The position numbers were made by a program, and so were the translations under genes. Under the pieces are notes generated by a model. It was given only the letters and a program-made list of their open reading frames with translations, searched no databases and was not told the DNA's origin. Below are positions 45,735 through 56,200 of a stretch of DNA of 64,000 bases, one piece after another; position 1 is the first letter of the stretch, and every line of letters begins with the position of its first letter. The stretch is from positions 89,639 to 153,638 of the forward strand of contig SUXW01000007.1 of assembly GCA_015060765.1 (NCBI GenBank), given 5' to 3'. This DNA comes from Bacteroides sp. GTDB lineage: Bacteria; Bacteroidota; Bacteroidia; Bacteroidales; Bacteroidaceae.

Positions 45735-46778
45735 ATGATAAACTCCAATAACTATTGTGTCATTATGAGTGGCGGCATAGGAAGTCGATTTTGGCCATAC
45801 AGCCGTAAAGACCTTCCCAAGCAGTTCCTCGATTTTTTTGGAACAGGACAATCACTCATTCAGCAGACATATGATAGATATTGCAAGGTAGTCCCCCAAG
45901 AGAATGTATTTGTTATCACCAACATCCGATACAAGGAATTGGTACAACAACAACTTCCGCAATTATCTGAAGATCATATTTTATTAGAGCCAACCCGCCG
46001 AAATACGGCTCCTTGTATTGCATGGGCTTCCATGCATATCCAGCAGTTGAATCCTGAAGCAAACATCATCGTAGCTCCCAGCGACCACTTGATACTGAAA
46101 GAAACCGAATTCATCAATTCATTGAGCAAAGGATTGGAATTCGTTTCACAATCCCCTCAATTGCTTACACTCGGCATCAAACCTAACCGGCCTGAAACCG
46201 AATACGGATACATCCAGATTGACGAGCACTTGGCTGGTGATTTCTATAAAGTAAAGACTTTCATTGAAAAACCAGAACTGGAATTTGCCAAAGTACTTAT
46301 CGAGAGTGGGGAGTTCTATTGGAATTCTGGCATTTTCGTGTGGAACGTAAAGACAATTTTAGACACATTTAAAGAAATCATGCCTGAGATTATCCAATGG
46401 ATAGCAAAAGGAGAAGAAGGATTCGCCTCCTGTCCAAACATTTCCATCGATTACGGCATCATGGAAAAAGCCAACAATGTACATGTACAGTTATGCGATT
46501 TTGGCTGGGCAGATTTGGGGACTTGGAACTCACTTCATGAAGTAGCCCCTAAAGATATGAATCAAAATGTCAGTACCCATGGAAATGTATTGCTTTACAA
46601 TTGCCACAACAATATGATTGCCGCCCCCAATGGGAAACTGGTCGTTTTACAAGACTTGGAGAATTACCTGATAGCCGATACAGAAAACGTACTGCTTATC
46701 TGCAAAAAAGACGATAAAAACGCTATTCGCAAATACGTGAACGACGTACAGGTGAAGTTAGGTGAAGATTATATCTAA
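45735..46778 (+). CDS. Mannose-1-phosphate guanylyltransferase
   Basis: Makes GDP-mannose from mannose-1-phosphate and GTP, feeding fucose and mannose units of surface glycans; 347 residues. The nucleotide-binding N-terminus CVIMSGGIGSRFWPYSRKDL is intact, as are EPTRRNTAPCIAWA and the FIEKPELEFA and WNSGIFVW segments. No C-terminal phosphomannose isomerase domain is attached, so it is the short monofunctional form. A weak -7 element (TACCTTAG at 45704-45711) precedes it. It ends at a strong bidirectional terminator facing the HIT gene. Not part of an obvious glycan cluster. Confidence 0.95.
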   Translation: MINSNNYCVIMSGGIGSRFWPYSRKDLPKQFLDFFGTGQSLIQQTYDRYCKVVPQENVFVITNIRYKELVQQQLPQLSEDHILLEPTRRNTAPCIAWASMHIQQLNPEANIIVAPSDHLILKETEFINSLSKGLEFVSQSPQLLTLGIKPNRPETEYGYIQIDEHLAGDFYKVKTFIEKPELEFAKVLIESGEFYWNSGIFVWNVKTILDTFKEIMPEIIQWIAKGEEGFASCPNISIDYGIMEKANNVHVQLCDFGWADLGTWNSLHEVAPKDMNQNVSTHGNVLLYNCHNNMIAAPNGKLVVLQDLENYLIADTENVLLICKKDDKNAIRKYVNDVQVKLGEDYI

Positions 46779-46781
46779 AAA

Positions 46782-46807
46782 GAAAACCGCTACTTGTAGC
46801 GGTTTTC
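46782..46807. terminator. Bidirectional terminator
   Basis: An 11-bp perfect stem (46782-46792 / 46797-46807, GAAAACCGCTA / TAGCGGTTTTC) with tetraloop CTTG, placed between two convergent genes. Confidence 0.85.
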
Positions 46808-46830
46808 TCTATATATAAACAACAAAAAGG

Positions 46831-47232
46831 TTACTTACTATTCCAAGCCTCATTGAGCGCTTTTGCTATAGACGAAAATTCTTCACTTGAAAGTTTAAGT
46901 TTTGGATTGGAAAACAACATATCCGATTCTTTTTGAATAGGAATCAAATGAATATGAGCATGAGGTACTTCCAAACCAATGACTGCTTCACCCACTTTTT
47001 TACAAGGGAATACTTTTTGGATGGCTAAGGCCACACTCTTTGCAAACACATGCATAGCAGCCACCTCACTATCGTCCAAATCGAATATATAATCCACTTC
47101 CCGCTTCGGGACAACCAATGTATGTCCTTTTACCAACGGATTGATATCCAAAAACGCATAAAAGTGTTCATTTTCCGCTACTTTGTAGCTGGGTATTTCA
47201 CCCGCAATGATTTTACTGAATATTGTTGCCAT
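46831..47232 (-). CDS. HIT family nucleotide-binding protein
   Basis: Histidine-triad hydrolase of 133 residues; relatives split AMP from AMP-lysine or dinucleotides. The triad is visible as VPHAHIHLIP near the C-terminal third. The N-terminal half has TIFSKIIAGEIPSYKVAEN and the LVVPKREVDYIFDLDD strand-helix. The start at 47232 (MATIFSK) fits the family; upstream in-frame codons do not. It is 52 bases downstream of greA on the same strand and probably shares its promoter. The physiological substrate is unknown. Confidence 0.93.
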   Translation of the reverse strand: MATIFSKIIAGEIPSYKVAENEHFYAFLDINPLVKGHTLVVPKREVDYIFDLDDSEVAAMHVFAKSVALAIQKVFPCKKVGEAVIGLEVPHAHIHLIPIQKESDMLFSNPKLKLSSEEFSSIAKALNEAWNSK

Positions 47233-47284
47233 ATCAATAGACATTAAAAAAGACAGACCCACACAAAGTGGACCTGCCTTGCCA

Positions 47285-47749
47285 TTAAAACGAAATGTTC
47301 AAAATTTCCAAACTGATTTTTCCTTGTGGAATAGTTATTTCAGCCACATCGCCTACCTTTTTGCCAAGCAAGCCTTGAGCAATCGGAGTATTCACTGAAA
47401 TCTTACCTTCCTTCAAATTAGCTTCGCTTTCAGCAACCAGTGTGTAAGCCATCTTCATACCCGTTTTCACATTCTTCAACTCCACTTTAGTCAAAATCTG
47501 TACTGTATCAGCTTTTAACTTAGAAGTATCAATAATCTTTGCATCACCAATAGTAGCTTTCAGCTGACTGATTTTCATTTCCAACAAGCCTTGCGCTTCT
47601 TTAGCAGCGTCGTATTCCGCATTTTCCGACAAGTCACCTTTATCGCGGGCCTCAGCAATAGCTGCCACTACTTTCGGACGTTCTACCGCTTCCAAGTATC
47701 TCAGTTCTTCAACGAGTTTCTTGTAACCTTCTTCTGACATGTATGCCAT
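47285..47749 (-). CDS. greA: Transcription elongation factor GreA
   Basis: Stimulates cleavage of backtracked RNA in the polymerase secondary channel; 154 residues. The N-terminal coiled coil begins AYMSEEGYKKLVEELRYLE and carries the tip acidic residues in GDLSENAEYDAAKEA. The C-terminal FKBP-like domain ends ITIPQGKISLEILNISF. The promoter lies about 100 bases upstream and a terminator-like hairpin sits in the leader, a layout reminiscent of the attenuated greA leader of E. coli. Cotranscribed with the HIT gene. Confidence 0.96.
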   Translation of the reverse strand: MAYMSEEGYKKLVEELRYLEAVERPKVVAAIAEARDKGDLSENAEYDAAKEAQGLLEMKISQLKATIGDAKIIDTSKLKADTVQILTKVELKNVKTGMKMAYTLVAESEANLKEGKISVNTPIAQGLLGKKVGDVAEITIPQGKISLEILNISF

Positions 47750-47789
47750 AATTCTTTTCTTTTTTATTGTTTTATACTATAATTTCCCA

Positions 47790-47826
47790 TAAAAATAAAA
47801 AGAATTCCGACACTTGAATGTCGGAA
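47790..47826 (-). terminator. Terminator-like hairpin in the greA leader
   Basis: TTCCGACA at 47805-47812 pairs with TGTCGGAA at 47819-47826. On the minus strand it is followed by a U-rich tract of about 14 bases. It lies between the greA promoter and greA, and could also terminate the upstream lipoprotein gene. Confidence 0.75.
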
Positions 47827-47849
47827 CCCTCTTATGTTCATCTGTGCCG

Positions 47850-47881
47850 CAAAGATAGAATATTATCCGATATATACCAAA
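47850..47881 (-). promoter_or_regulatory. greA promoter
   Basis: On the minus strand the -7 element is TATCTTTG (47857-47850). The -33 element is TTTG (47881-47878), with a 20-base spacer. It is downstream of the preceding gene's stop codon and upstream of the leader hairpin. Confidence 0.75.
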
Positions 47882-47935
47882 CCCAAAGGGATGTTTAGCA
47901 ACATATTTAAACGAATAGTACTCTAAATTAGCATT

Positions 47936-49081
47936 TTACAACAATTTCTTCACTTCGTCTTCTAAATTTCTGATATCTTCCAAACGTGCTTTCAAGACAT
48001 TGTCTCTACCTACCAGATAAGCAGCAGGGAGATCATTTACATTGTACAATGTCACATACTGTGAATAAGGCCCATCAGCATCACGAACACAAACCCATGG
48101 CAAGTTATCAGCGGAAGTCTTCCAGAAATGTTCATCGGTATCCAAAGAAACCTGATAGATTTCCAGTCCTTGCGCTTGATATTTATTGTAAACTTCGCGC
48201 AAAGCCAAATTATGAGCAGCCGACAAAGTATGATTGTAAATGGTAAAGTGAATCAAAACAACTTTGCCTTTCAAATCAGTCAAGCGACGTACGTTTCCTT
48301 TCAAATCCTTTAATTCAATATCAATGATATCGGCTTCTTTGATAATACTTGGATCTATTTCTACAGTTTCCTGGCGAGGAGTTCGAGTGTTTTTCATGCC
48401 CTTTACCACCATATTGTACAAATTACGGGAACGATCGGCATGAGGGTACATGTTATTCAAACTGGTTGCTACGGCAGCAAAACATTTTACATCCTCCTTG
48501 TTGGTCAACGGATCAAAAATCATATATCCATTCAACGACTGAAACAAGGCAAAATAGGCATAAGTTGTATTGGGCGCCTTATAAATATAATCATTCTTAA
48601 CCTTTGTCTTGTATTCATTCACTATTTTAGTCAAACTGTCCTGCGCCACACCAGCAGGAATGTTTCGGTTCTGTGCCAATTGATACACCTGCTGCTGCAA
48701 TGCCGATTGAAGCAACACCAGTTCTTTTATTTTCTGATTACTTACAGAACCTTCGATTGTATAGTCTGTATCAAATTTTTCCGCAGACGCTTTCACTGCT
48801 ACAGTTTCTGTAGAATCCACCGCAAAATTAATAACTTTCCCATCGAGCCGTAAACGATAAAATTCTGGAGAATCCGGACGTTCACCTGCAAAGCTGAAAC
48901 GACCGTCACTTCCCAATTTCATAGAGTCGAGCACTTCCAATCCTGTTACTCCCGACATCTCCAAATAAAGCTTCTTGTCTTCAGCACCGTCTACCTTACC
49001 TTCTACATGGAACTTCGGTACTTGGTCACAAGCGGTCAGGCCAGCCAGCAACAACACAAACAAATAAAAAATTTTCTTCAT
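47936..49081 (-). CDS. Thioredoxin-fold lipoprotein without redox cysteines (DUF4369-like)
   Basis: 381 residues, lipoprotein signal MKKIFYLFVLLLAGLTAC with lipobox cysteine C18. The N-terminal domain (FHVEGKVDGAEDKKLYLEMS) resembles DUF4369, and the C-terminal domain is an AhpC/TlpA-like thioredoxin fold (VVLIHFTIYNHTLSAAHNLA). The CxxC of active thioredoxins is absent: the loop reads TIYNHTLSA. It is therefore unlikely to be an oxidoreductase of the usual type and may bind partners or peptides in the cell envelope. Such DUF4369 proteins are common in Bacteroidetes with mostly unknown roles. Own promoter; monocistronic. Confidence 0.87.
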   Translation of the reverse strand: MKKIFYLFVLLLAGLTACDQVPKFHVEGKVDGAEDKKLYLEMSGVTGLEVLDSMKLGSDGRFSFAGERPDSPEFYRLRLDGKVINFAVDSTETVAVKASAEKFDTDYTIEGSVSNQKIKELVLLQSALQQQVYQLAQNRNIPAGVAQDSLTKIVNEYKTKVKNDYIYKAPNTTYAYFALFQSLNGYMIFDPLTNKEDVKCFAAVATSLNNMYPHADRSRNLYNMVVKGMKNTRTPRQETVEIDPSIIKEADIIDIELKDLKGNVRRLTDLKGKVVLIHFTIYNHTLSAAHNLALREVYNKYQAQGLEIYQVSLDTDEHFWKTSADNLPWVCVRDADGPYSQYVTLYNVNDLPAAYLVGRDNVLKARLEDIRNLEDEVKKLL

Positions 49082-49121
49082 CACCAATGATTAAATGTGT
49101 GTTCAAAAAATAAATTCGCTG

Positions 49122-49151
49122 CAAAGATACTTCTTTTCACGGTTTAACAAA
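49122..49151 (-). promoter_or_regulatory. Promoter of the thioredoxin-fold lipoprotein gene
   Basis: On the minus strand the -7 element is TATCTTTG (49129-49122). TTTG at 49151-49148 is 18 bases upstream. Confidence 0.75.
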
Positions 49152-49245
49152 GCATTTATCTACGTTCTTGAACGTTAAAATGAAAAAAAACAGTAATATT
49201 TCCAACTTTTTACCTCATTTACACCTCATTAGAAGAATTATTATC

Positions 49246-49253
49246 TATCTTTG
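49246..49253 (+). promoter_or_regulatory. pnp -7 element
   Basis: TATCTTTG, a perfect match, 38 bases upstream of the pnp start. A well-spaced -33 TTTG is not obvious; the CATTTACACC motif lies 16 bases upstream of it. Confidence 0.65.
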
Positions 49254-49291
49254 CATGAATTTTAGATGATTTATTTTAATAAATACTTTTT

Positions 49292-51463
49292 ATGATCAAT
49301 CCAATTATCAAGACGATCGAGCTTCCTGATGGAAGAACCATCACGCTCGAAACGGGAAAGCTGGCAAAACAGGCAGACGGTTCTGTAATGCTCCGCATGG
49401 GTAATACCGTGCTCTTGGCAACTGTTTGTGCAGCAAAAGATGCAGTTCCCGGTACAGATTTCATGCCACTTCAGGTAGAGTACAAAGAAAAATATTCAGC
49501 ATTCGGACGTTTTCCGGGTGGCTTTACCAAGAGAGAAGGCAAGGCATCGGATTACGAAATCCTCACTTGCCGTTTGGTAGACCGCGCTTTGCGCCCGTTG
49601 TTCCCCGATAACTTCCACGCGGAAGTTTATGTAAACATCATCCTCTTTTCAGCCGATGGCGTAGATATGCCGGATGCATTGGCAGGTTTGGCTGCTTCGG
49701 CTGCTCTCGCCGTTTCTGACATTCCGTTCAACGGACCTATTTCAGAAGTACGCGTTGCACGCATCGATGGTCAGTTCGTCATCAACCCGACTTTCGCACA
49801 ACTTGAAAAGGCCGACATGGACTTGATGGTTGCTGCCACTTATGAAAACATCATGATGGTAGAAGGCGAAATGAACGAAGTGAGCGAACAAGATTTGCTC
49901 GAAGCATTGAAGGTAGCTCACGAAGCAATCAAAGTTCATTGCAAAGCGCAAATGGAATTGATGGAAGAAGTGGGTTCTACTGTAAAGCGCGAATATTGCC
50001 ACGAAGAAAACGACGAAGAACTGCGCAAGGCCGTTCACGATGCATGCTACGAAAAGGCATATGCCATCGCAGCATCGGGCAACCGCAACAAGCACGAACG
50101 TGGTGAAGCTTTCGAAGCTGTTCGCGAAGAATTCAAGGCTCAGTTCACAGAAGAAGAACTGGAAGAAAAGGAAGCCCTCATCAACAAGTACTACCACGAT
50201 GTAGAAAAAGAAGCTATGCGTCGTTGCATCTTGGACGAAGGCAAGCGTCTTGACGGTCGTCAGACTACCGAAATCCGTCCTATCTGGTGTGAAGTTGATC
50301 CATTGACAGGCCCTCACGGTTCTTCTATTTTTACTCGTGGTGAAACTCAATCATTGAGTACAGTAACTTTGGGTACTAAATTGGATGAAAAGTTGGTAGA
50401 CGATGTACTCGACCGTCACAACGAACGTTTCTTGTTGCACTACAACTTCCCACCGTTCTCTACAGGTGAAGCAAAGGCACAGCGCGGTGTAGGCCGTCGT
50501 GAAATCGGTCACGGTCACTTGGCATGGCGTGCATTGAAGGGCATGATTCCTGCTGACTATCCTTATACAATCCGTGTCATGTCGGATATCCTCGAATCAA
50601 ACGGTTCTTCTTCTATGGCTACCGTTTGTGCAGGTACATTGGCATTGATGGACGCAGGTGTTCCGATGAAGAAGCCGGTATCGGGTATCGCTATGGGTCT
50701 TATCAAGAACGCAGGCGAAGAAAAGTATGCTGTATTGTCGGATATCCTCGGTGACGAAGACCACTTGGGTGATATGGACTTCAAGGTAACAGGTACTGTA
50801 GACGGTATCACTGCTACTCAGATGGACATCAAGGTAGATGGTTTGTCATACGAAATCCTCGAAAAGGCATTGCTTCAGGCAAAAGCCGGTCGTGAACACA
50901 TCTTGGGCAAGCTCACAGAATGTATCGCTGAACCACGTGCTGATTTGAAACCTCATGCTCCACGCATCGAAATGATGACTATTCCGAAGGAATTCATCGG
51001 TGCAGTAATCGGCCCAGGCGGTAAGATTATCCAAGGAATGCAAGAAGAAACCGGTGCTACCATCACTATCGAAGAAGTGGACAATGTAGGCCGTATCGAA
51101 ATTTCTGGTACTTGCAAGCAAAGTATTGACGATGCTATCCGCCTGATTAAAGCTATCGTAGCCGTTCCCGAAGTAGGTGAAGTGTACAAGGGCAAGGTAC
51201 GTTCGGTTATGCCTTATGGTGTATTCGTTGAATTCCTCCCAGGTAAGGATGGTTTGCTCCACATCTCTGAAATCGATTGGAAGCGTCTCGAAACCATTGA
51301 AGAAGCAGGTTTCAAGGAAGGCGACGAAATCGAAGTGAAGTTGCTCGATATCGATCCTAAGACTGGTAAGTTCAAACTTTCACGCAAGGTTCTGTTGCCG
51401 AAACCTGAAAAGATGGAAAAACCGGAACGTGGAGAACGTCCAGAAAGAAAGGAAAAGAAATAA
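49292..51463 (+). CDS. pnp: Polynucleotide phosphorylase
   Basis: 3'-to-5' phosphorolytic exoribonuclease, 723 residues. Two RNase PH domains (about 10-230 and 320-555) are joined by an all-helical segment. A KH domain ([20 protein letters not shown]) and an S1 domain ([20 protein letters not shown]) follow. The phosphate-site residues ([16 protein letters not shown]) and the metal aspartates in [15 protein letters not shown] are intact. The C-terminus is lysine/glutamate-rich. The gene's third-position usage is more C/G-rich than its neighbours (many gaa, aag and cgt codons), as expected of a highly expressed gene. Followed by a strong terminator. Confidence 0.98.
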   Translation: MINPIIKTIELPDGRTITLETGKLAKQADGSVMLRMGNTVLLATVCAAKDAVPGTDFMPLQVEYKEKYSAFGRFPGGFTKREGKASDYEILTCRLVDRALRPLFPDNFHAEVYVNIILFSADGVDMPDALAGLAASAALAVSDIPFNGPISEVRVARIDGQFVINPTFAQLEKADMDLMVAATYENIMMVEGEMNEVSEQDLLEALKVAHEAIKVHCKAQMELMEEVGSTVKREYCHEENDEELRKAVHDACYEKAYAIAASGNRNKHERGEAFEAVREEFKAQFTEEELEEKEALINKYYHDVEKEAMRRCILDEGKRLDGRQTTEIRPIWCEVDPLTGPHGSSIFTRGETQSLSTVTLGTKLDEKLVDDVLDRHNERFLLHYNFPPFSTGEAKAQRGVGRREIGHGHLAWRALKGMIPADYPYTIRVMSDILESNGSSSMATVCAGTLALMDAGVPMKKPVSGIAMGLIKNAGEEKYAVLSDILGDEDHLGDMDFKVTGTVDGITATQMDIKVDGLSYEILEKALLQAKAGREHILGKLTECIAEPRADLKPHAPRIEMMTIPKEFIGAVIGPGGKIIQGMQEETGATITIEEVDNVGRIEISGTCKQSIDDAIRLIKAIVAVPEVGEVYKGKVRSVMPYGVFVEFLPGKDGLLHISEIDWKRLETIEEAGFKEGDEIEVKLLDIDPKTGKFKLSRKVLLPKPEKMEKPERGERPERKEKK

Positions 51464-51500
51464 CAAGACTAACAAATAAGTCTTATTATAGATATAAAGT

Positions 51501-51536
51501 AAGTGGGTGTACCAAAAGTACATCCACTTTTTTCAT
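51501..51536 (+). terminator. pnp terminator
   Basis: AAGTGGGTGTAC at 51501-51512 pairs with GTACATCCACTT at 51518-51529 (one G-U pair), followed by a T-run. Confidence 0.85.
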
Positions 51537-51579
51537 TTTGAGTGGTTCTCACTTATAGGATTATTCCTAATTAAAAATA

Positions 51580-51621
51580 GGGATTTTCCCTTGAAAAAGG
51601 GAAATCCCCCATTTATTTTTG
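51580..51621 (+). promoter_or_regulatory. Promoter with dyad over the -33 element (M48-like gene)
   Basis: The -7 element TATTTTTG is at 51614-51621, and CTTG at 51590-51593 gives a -33 element with 20 bases between. This -33 sits in the loop of an inverted repeat, GGGATTTTCCC at 51580-51590 against GGGAAATCCC at 51599-51608. The dyad could be a repressor site. Confidence 0.55.
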
Positions 51622-51646
51622 TATTGTCATTAAAACTCTATAAATC

Positions 51647-53167
51647 ATGAAACGGTTAATATTATTTTGGGGACTGACAATTTTAACATTCTGTTCATTG
51701 TGGGCTGCCAAGGATAAGCCCATTACTCCATCATTATATATTAATGGTACAATAATCCGCGATTATGGTGATATCCATTCGGGAACACCAGCCTTGTTGG
51801 TATGTGTGGTAAAACATAAAATGGTCGAGCCAGAAGAAGAGCCCTACATGGTTGCCCTGTTAATCAACGACGATTGGCAATTAATTCCCCTCGATGAATG
51901 GGAAAAGTATTTTCGCCCAGATAGTGTAAGCAAAAAAGACTTCTGGAAACTGGAGCAATTGAAGATAGTAGAATATTTCGACAAGAAGGGAATGCGTGAG
52001 AAATTACGCTGGGAACAGAAACAAGAAGCCGACCAATATATCTTAGAATTAGAGAAATCAGAGTTATTCTATGACGATGCGGCCATTGAAGACTATTTAC
52101 AATGCGCATTACTTGACATCTTCCCTCAAGAACAATTGATCAAGCGTGAAGAAGGTGTACCTATTGTACGTATTCTGAAATCTTCCGCTCCTGATATAAT
52201 GATGCTGGCCAACCACACTTTATTAATTTCTACCGGCATGCTGGCTATTTTGGATTCGGAAGACGAACTATACGCACTCCTTTCCAGAGAAGTAGCCCAT
52301 TACATAAATGACCATGCCTTGATTACAGTTGCTAAGAATATCGCTCGTGCCAAGCGTGCTGTCTTTTGGGGAGCCGTTATGGATGGAGTGGTAGAAGCAA
52401 CTGAACAATATCTTTATGAACGATACGATTATTACGAACCGGGCTTGGTATTTGCCACTAACGACCTAATTCAAGCGTTGGTCAATCAAAACATAGCCAA
52501 TCGCATGGGTTTGGATTACTCTAAGGAGCAAGAGCAAGAAGCCGACGATATCGCCAACCGTTACATGTCGTGCATAGGAAGACATACGGATGCATTGGCT
52601 TCTGCTCTACACAAATTGAACAATTACTATCAATACGAGAAGGATATGGAAGCATTGAACAAATACGGTACATATGGTACTTTGGAGGAACGTGTTTCTG
52701 ATATGGAAATATCATCTCCATTACCTAAAGACCGCATTTTTCTGAAACGAATGAGAAGTATAGTTAGTTTTGAAGCGACCATGCAAGACTATAATAAACT
52801 ATACAAGAACTCCTATCGCATGGCCATGAAGAATATAGACAATCTGTTGGCCGCAGCCGATGATTATCTTTTAGTGGCCCGTAGTCTGATGAAGCAGTCA
52901 AACACTCCCGAAAGCAACGAAGAATGTTGGCTTTACTTGGAAAAAGCTGATATGATTGCCGAAGTGAAGAACGTAAACGTTACCAAGATGAAAATTCTGT
53001 TGAAATTACGTACCAACGAAAAATTAGAAGCTGTTGCATTATTAAAGCATTATCAGTCCTTATTGGATATATTATACCAACAACCTCATACAGAAGAAGA
53101 TGCCCAATGGATAGCTTCAGAGCAAATGTGGGCTGAAAAATTATTGGAACGACTCTATTTGATATAA
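51647..53167 (+). CDS. M48-like peptidase relative with broken zinc motif
   Basis: 506 residues with an N-terminal signal peptide (MKRLILFWGLTILTFCSLWA). The middle domain resembles M48 metallopeptidases: the segment LLISTGMLAILDSEDELYAL leads into SREVAHYINDHAL, where the HExxH motif should stand. The first histidine is R214 (codon aga at the site), leaving REVAH; E215 and H218 are kept, and EQEQEADDIA around residue 298 matches the third-ligand segment. It is therefore probably an inactive or altered-metal protein. The C-terminal 170 residues are helical with TPR-like character. It stands alone, with its own promoter. The function is unknown. Confidence 0.82.
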   Translation: MKRLILFWGLTILTFCSLWAAKDKPITPSLYINGTIIRDYGDIHSGTPALLVCVVKHKMVEPEEEPYMVALLINDDWQLIPLDEWEKYFRPDSVSKKDFWKLEQLKIVEYFDKKGMREKLRWEQKQEADQYILELEKSELFYDDAAIEDYLQCALLDIFPQEQLIKREEGVPIVRILKSSAPDIMMLANHTLLISTGMLAILDSEDELYALLSREVAHYINDHALITVAKNIARAKRAVFWGAVMDGVVEATEQYLYERYDYYEPGLVFATNDLIQALVNQNIANRMGLDYSKEQEQEADDIANRYMSCIGRHTDALASALHKLNNYYQYEKDMEALNKYGTYGTLEERVSDMEISSPLPKDRIFLKRMRSIVSFEATMQDYNKLYKNSYRMAMKNIDNLLAAADDYLLVARSLMKQSNTPESNEECWLYLEKADMIAEVKNVNVTKMKILLKLRTNEKLEAVALLKHYQSLLDILYQQPHTEEDAQWIASEQMWAEKLLERLYLI

Positions 53168-53225
53168 ATAGTAACGAAGGGCCTACAACTATAGGTCCTT
53201 CGCCATATTCAAATTAACAAAGCAT

Positions 53226-56200
53226 TTATCGTTGAATGGTTACACCCATCAATCCAATTACCACCTCATTGGAAACCGCTTCTACTGTCAAGTGAGAAAG
53301 TTCCTTACTTGAATCAACAGGAAGTTCCAATAAAATACCGGCACCACCATCCAATTCACGGGTTACACCCGGAAACCCAATTTCTTCCGCCAAACGGTTG
53401 CTTACTCTACCAGTTTTGAGCTGCAATCGATAAAGAGGTGATGAACCGTAGTCTAATGGCAATGGTGTACTGCCCGGCACATAACGATTACGGTTATACG
53501 ACCATCCGTCTTCAAAGAACAGTTGTTCGATAGGCGCCCAGTTATAAGGATTTACCAAAGGTAGTTCGCTATAAGTACCGTCGGTATAATAGGCACGTAC
53601 ATAACCGTTGTCAATGTGACACTGCATGTGATTGGTACTACCCGCCATAAGCAAGTACAAACTTTTCCCCTTGCCTTGCAATGGGATGCTAAGTTCGTCA
53701 GGGTAATTGTCCCATAACGAGGTATAAGCAATATTCCGTCCCTCTGCCGGAGTACGGAAAGAGATTCCCAATTCTGTTTGCAACACATCGGTTCCTTCAA
53801 CCTTTTCACGCAAACCTTTATCGTCGATATTAGCCGTTTTCAACGGATGACACCATTCACCGATGCCTTGCTTAGGTATCTGCAAAGTGGTATAAGGCGA
53901 ACGAGGAGACAGATATTCATTTTGGAATATGTCGGTAACCTTTGCATTGAAAACTTGGTTCATGTCCACAGTTTCACATTTGGATGCTTCAATGTGTTCA
54001 AAGGGTTTGGGTAAATTTTCGGACTTCACTTCTGCAGCGAAAGGTTCCACGGCAGCGTATTCTATTTTGCTTCCATTCCATTTGATATCAATAGCTAAAC
54101 TTTCATCTGGTATAGCAGACACCTTAACTGCTATAAGCCTACGCCCCATGGCTGCCGGCACATACGTCCAATCTGCCTTTTTACCGTTTACTTTTAATGA
54201 AGCTACTTTGGTATATATAGCCGGAAGATGTAACTCCACTTCCTTAACGGCAATCAACCGATGTTTCAACGTATAATGGGTACGTTTATCGTCTTGCTTG
54301 AAATCAAAATCAATGTCAGGAGTGTGCAAAGAAGCATGTTCCCATGCACTTGGGAAACCTGGCCGAACCAACAGACGATTATTCAACGCATCAGGCAAAA
54401 TACCATAAAGTCCCTGAATGAACAGTCGGGAAGCTACGCCGATAGGATCGCCGAAATCGCGGTAACATTCACCACGGGCAGCATCGTAGAAACTGACTTG
54501 CCCAAAGTTACCTGGGCTCTCACCCAAATACATACCGTCGAGGACCGAACTTTTCAACAACTTGAAACCTTCTTCCGGCCGATTGGCTTGGAAATAAGCC
54601 AAAGCTGTATGCATTACTTCAGCAAAAGCCACATTATTGATACTCCACGAATAAGGCAACCAATTGGTTGTCGCTATCGTAGCATAACTTGCCGAATTAA
54701 TTTCATCGGCATAAGGGGTACCTTCGGCAACACGTACCGGCAGATGCGGAATTTGTTCATCAATGTAGCGTGTAGCTTGATAAGCCTGTTCGGGAGTGGC
54801 TACATCGCTATCAAGAGCATGATAAATAGTCCATACACCGGCACTCTTATGCAAGCGCTTGTGTCCCATAAAATCCTGGAACTCTGCCCAATGTCCTGCT
54901 TCAGGCATCCATAAGCGTTCGTTCAGTCCTTTCAGTATCCGATCGGCTTCCTGTTGATAAGGAGTGGAGTCTTCGCCTATCTTCGAAGCGATTAAAGCAG
55001 CCAGACGGTTAGCTCTGTAATTGTAGGCTGAGCTATGTGTCACCGCGCCGCTGTTATAATAAAGCGCATCACTGGCCCAGATACAAGCATAAGCATCATA
55101 CAAACTATCTCCATCAGGATCGAAATTACGCTTTTCCCAAGCTAAATGCAATTGAATGACCGGCCATATTTGGCGGGCATAATCCAAATCGCCTGTCCAT
55201 TGCAAATGCCACAATAATTCATCAATATAACACAAATTCATGTCATAGTGATGCATTTGGTTGTTACGTTGCGGATTACGGCATATATAACCATTGCTGT
55301 AATGAGGTGTGCCCCATTCCTTAACGCTACGTGCCAGAGCTAATGTAGAATCTTGTGCTGGATGGGAGCGGGTACAAGGTACTTCCGTTACCTGACTGGC
55401 AGCATAGTTGTTGAAATGTTTACGGGCACGGTCATGCCATCCCAAGGCGTCACCGATATATCCAGCACGCCATCCACTTAACGGCATACGCCATCCTACA
55501 GCGCCATGCAACCAAACCTCTTCGGTACCCCATACACCATCGGCAGCTACTGCCAATGCTCCACCTATAGTATTGATGAACGGGTCGGGAGTAGTCATAC
55601 GAATACGGCCAGCCAATGTTTGACGGTCGGCTTCCCAAGCCAAAAATTCTTGTTTGTTGCCCGACTGTTCGAGCGAATTTACCTTTACCTTAATATAAGT
55701 ATTCTCTTGGACTGATAATGCACATTCAAGGCGCTGCAATACTTCACCAGTCTCTATCGGATCAAAGCTAAGGGGAGCATCGGCTCCCATGTCTCCATTA
55801 CGCGATAATTTGGGATTACGAATAGGGGAAACTATAGCTTCAATGACTGTACCTTCAGGAAGGTTGCCGGAAAATTCCCACAAAGCTTGCTCTTCCGTCA
55901 TACTTGGTAATGCCACTATACGTAACTCACTACTCTTTCCCCAAGATTCATCTTTCAACCGATAAGACCGGCGTCCCGGAGTATAACGGGCTTCACAAAA
56001 TGAAGTTTCTTCCAACGGAGTAACTGTACCATCAGGTAAATGAAGACGGAAACAAATATTACGGCAGTTATTCTTGACAAAAGTTGCAAAGATAGGTCGG
56101 TCACTGGTTTCCAATCGCCAGGCAGTCGGACTGCCATACAATGCACGGGTATATCGGTTCTTACCATTGACGCATACAAAATCCTCTCCATCGGGAAGAT

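Noticed and set aside
45254..45748. Minus-strand frame of 164 residues across the tRNA-Leu pair
   Set aside because: It runs through two tRNA genes and a terminator; the repeated protein segment only reflects the duplicated tRNA.
49742..51262. Minus-strand frames of 138-202 residues antisense to pnp
   Set aside because: Shadow frames favoured by the biased codon usage of pnp; no motifs and no promoter.
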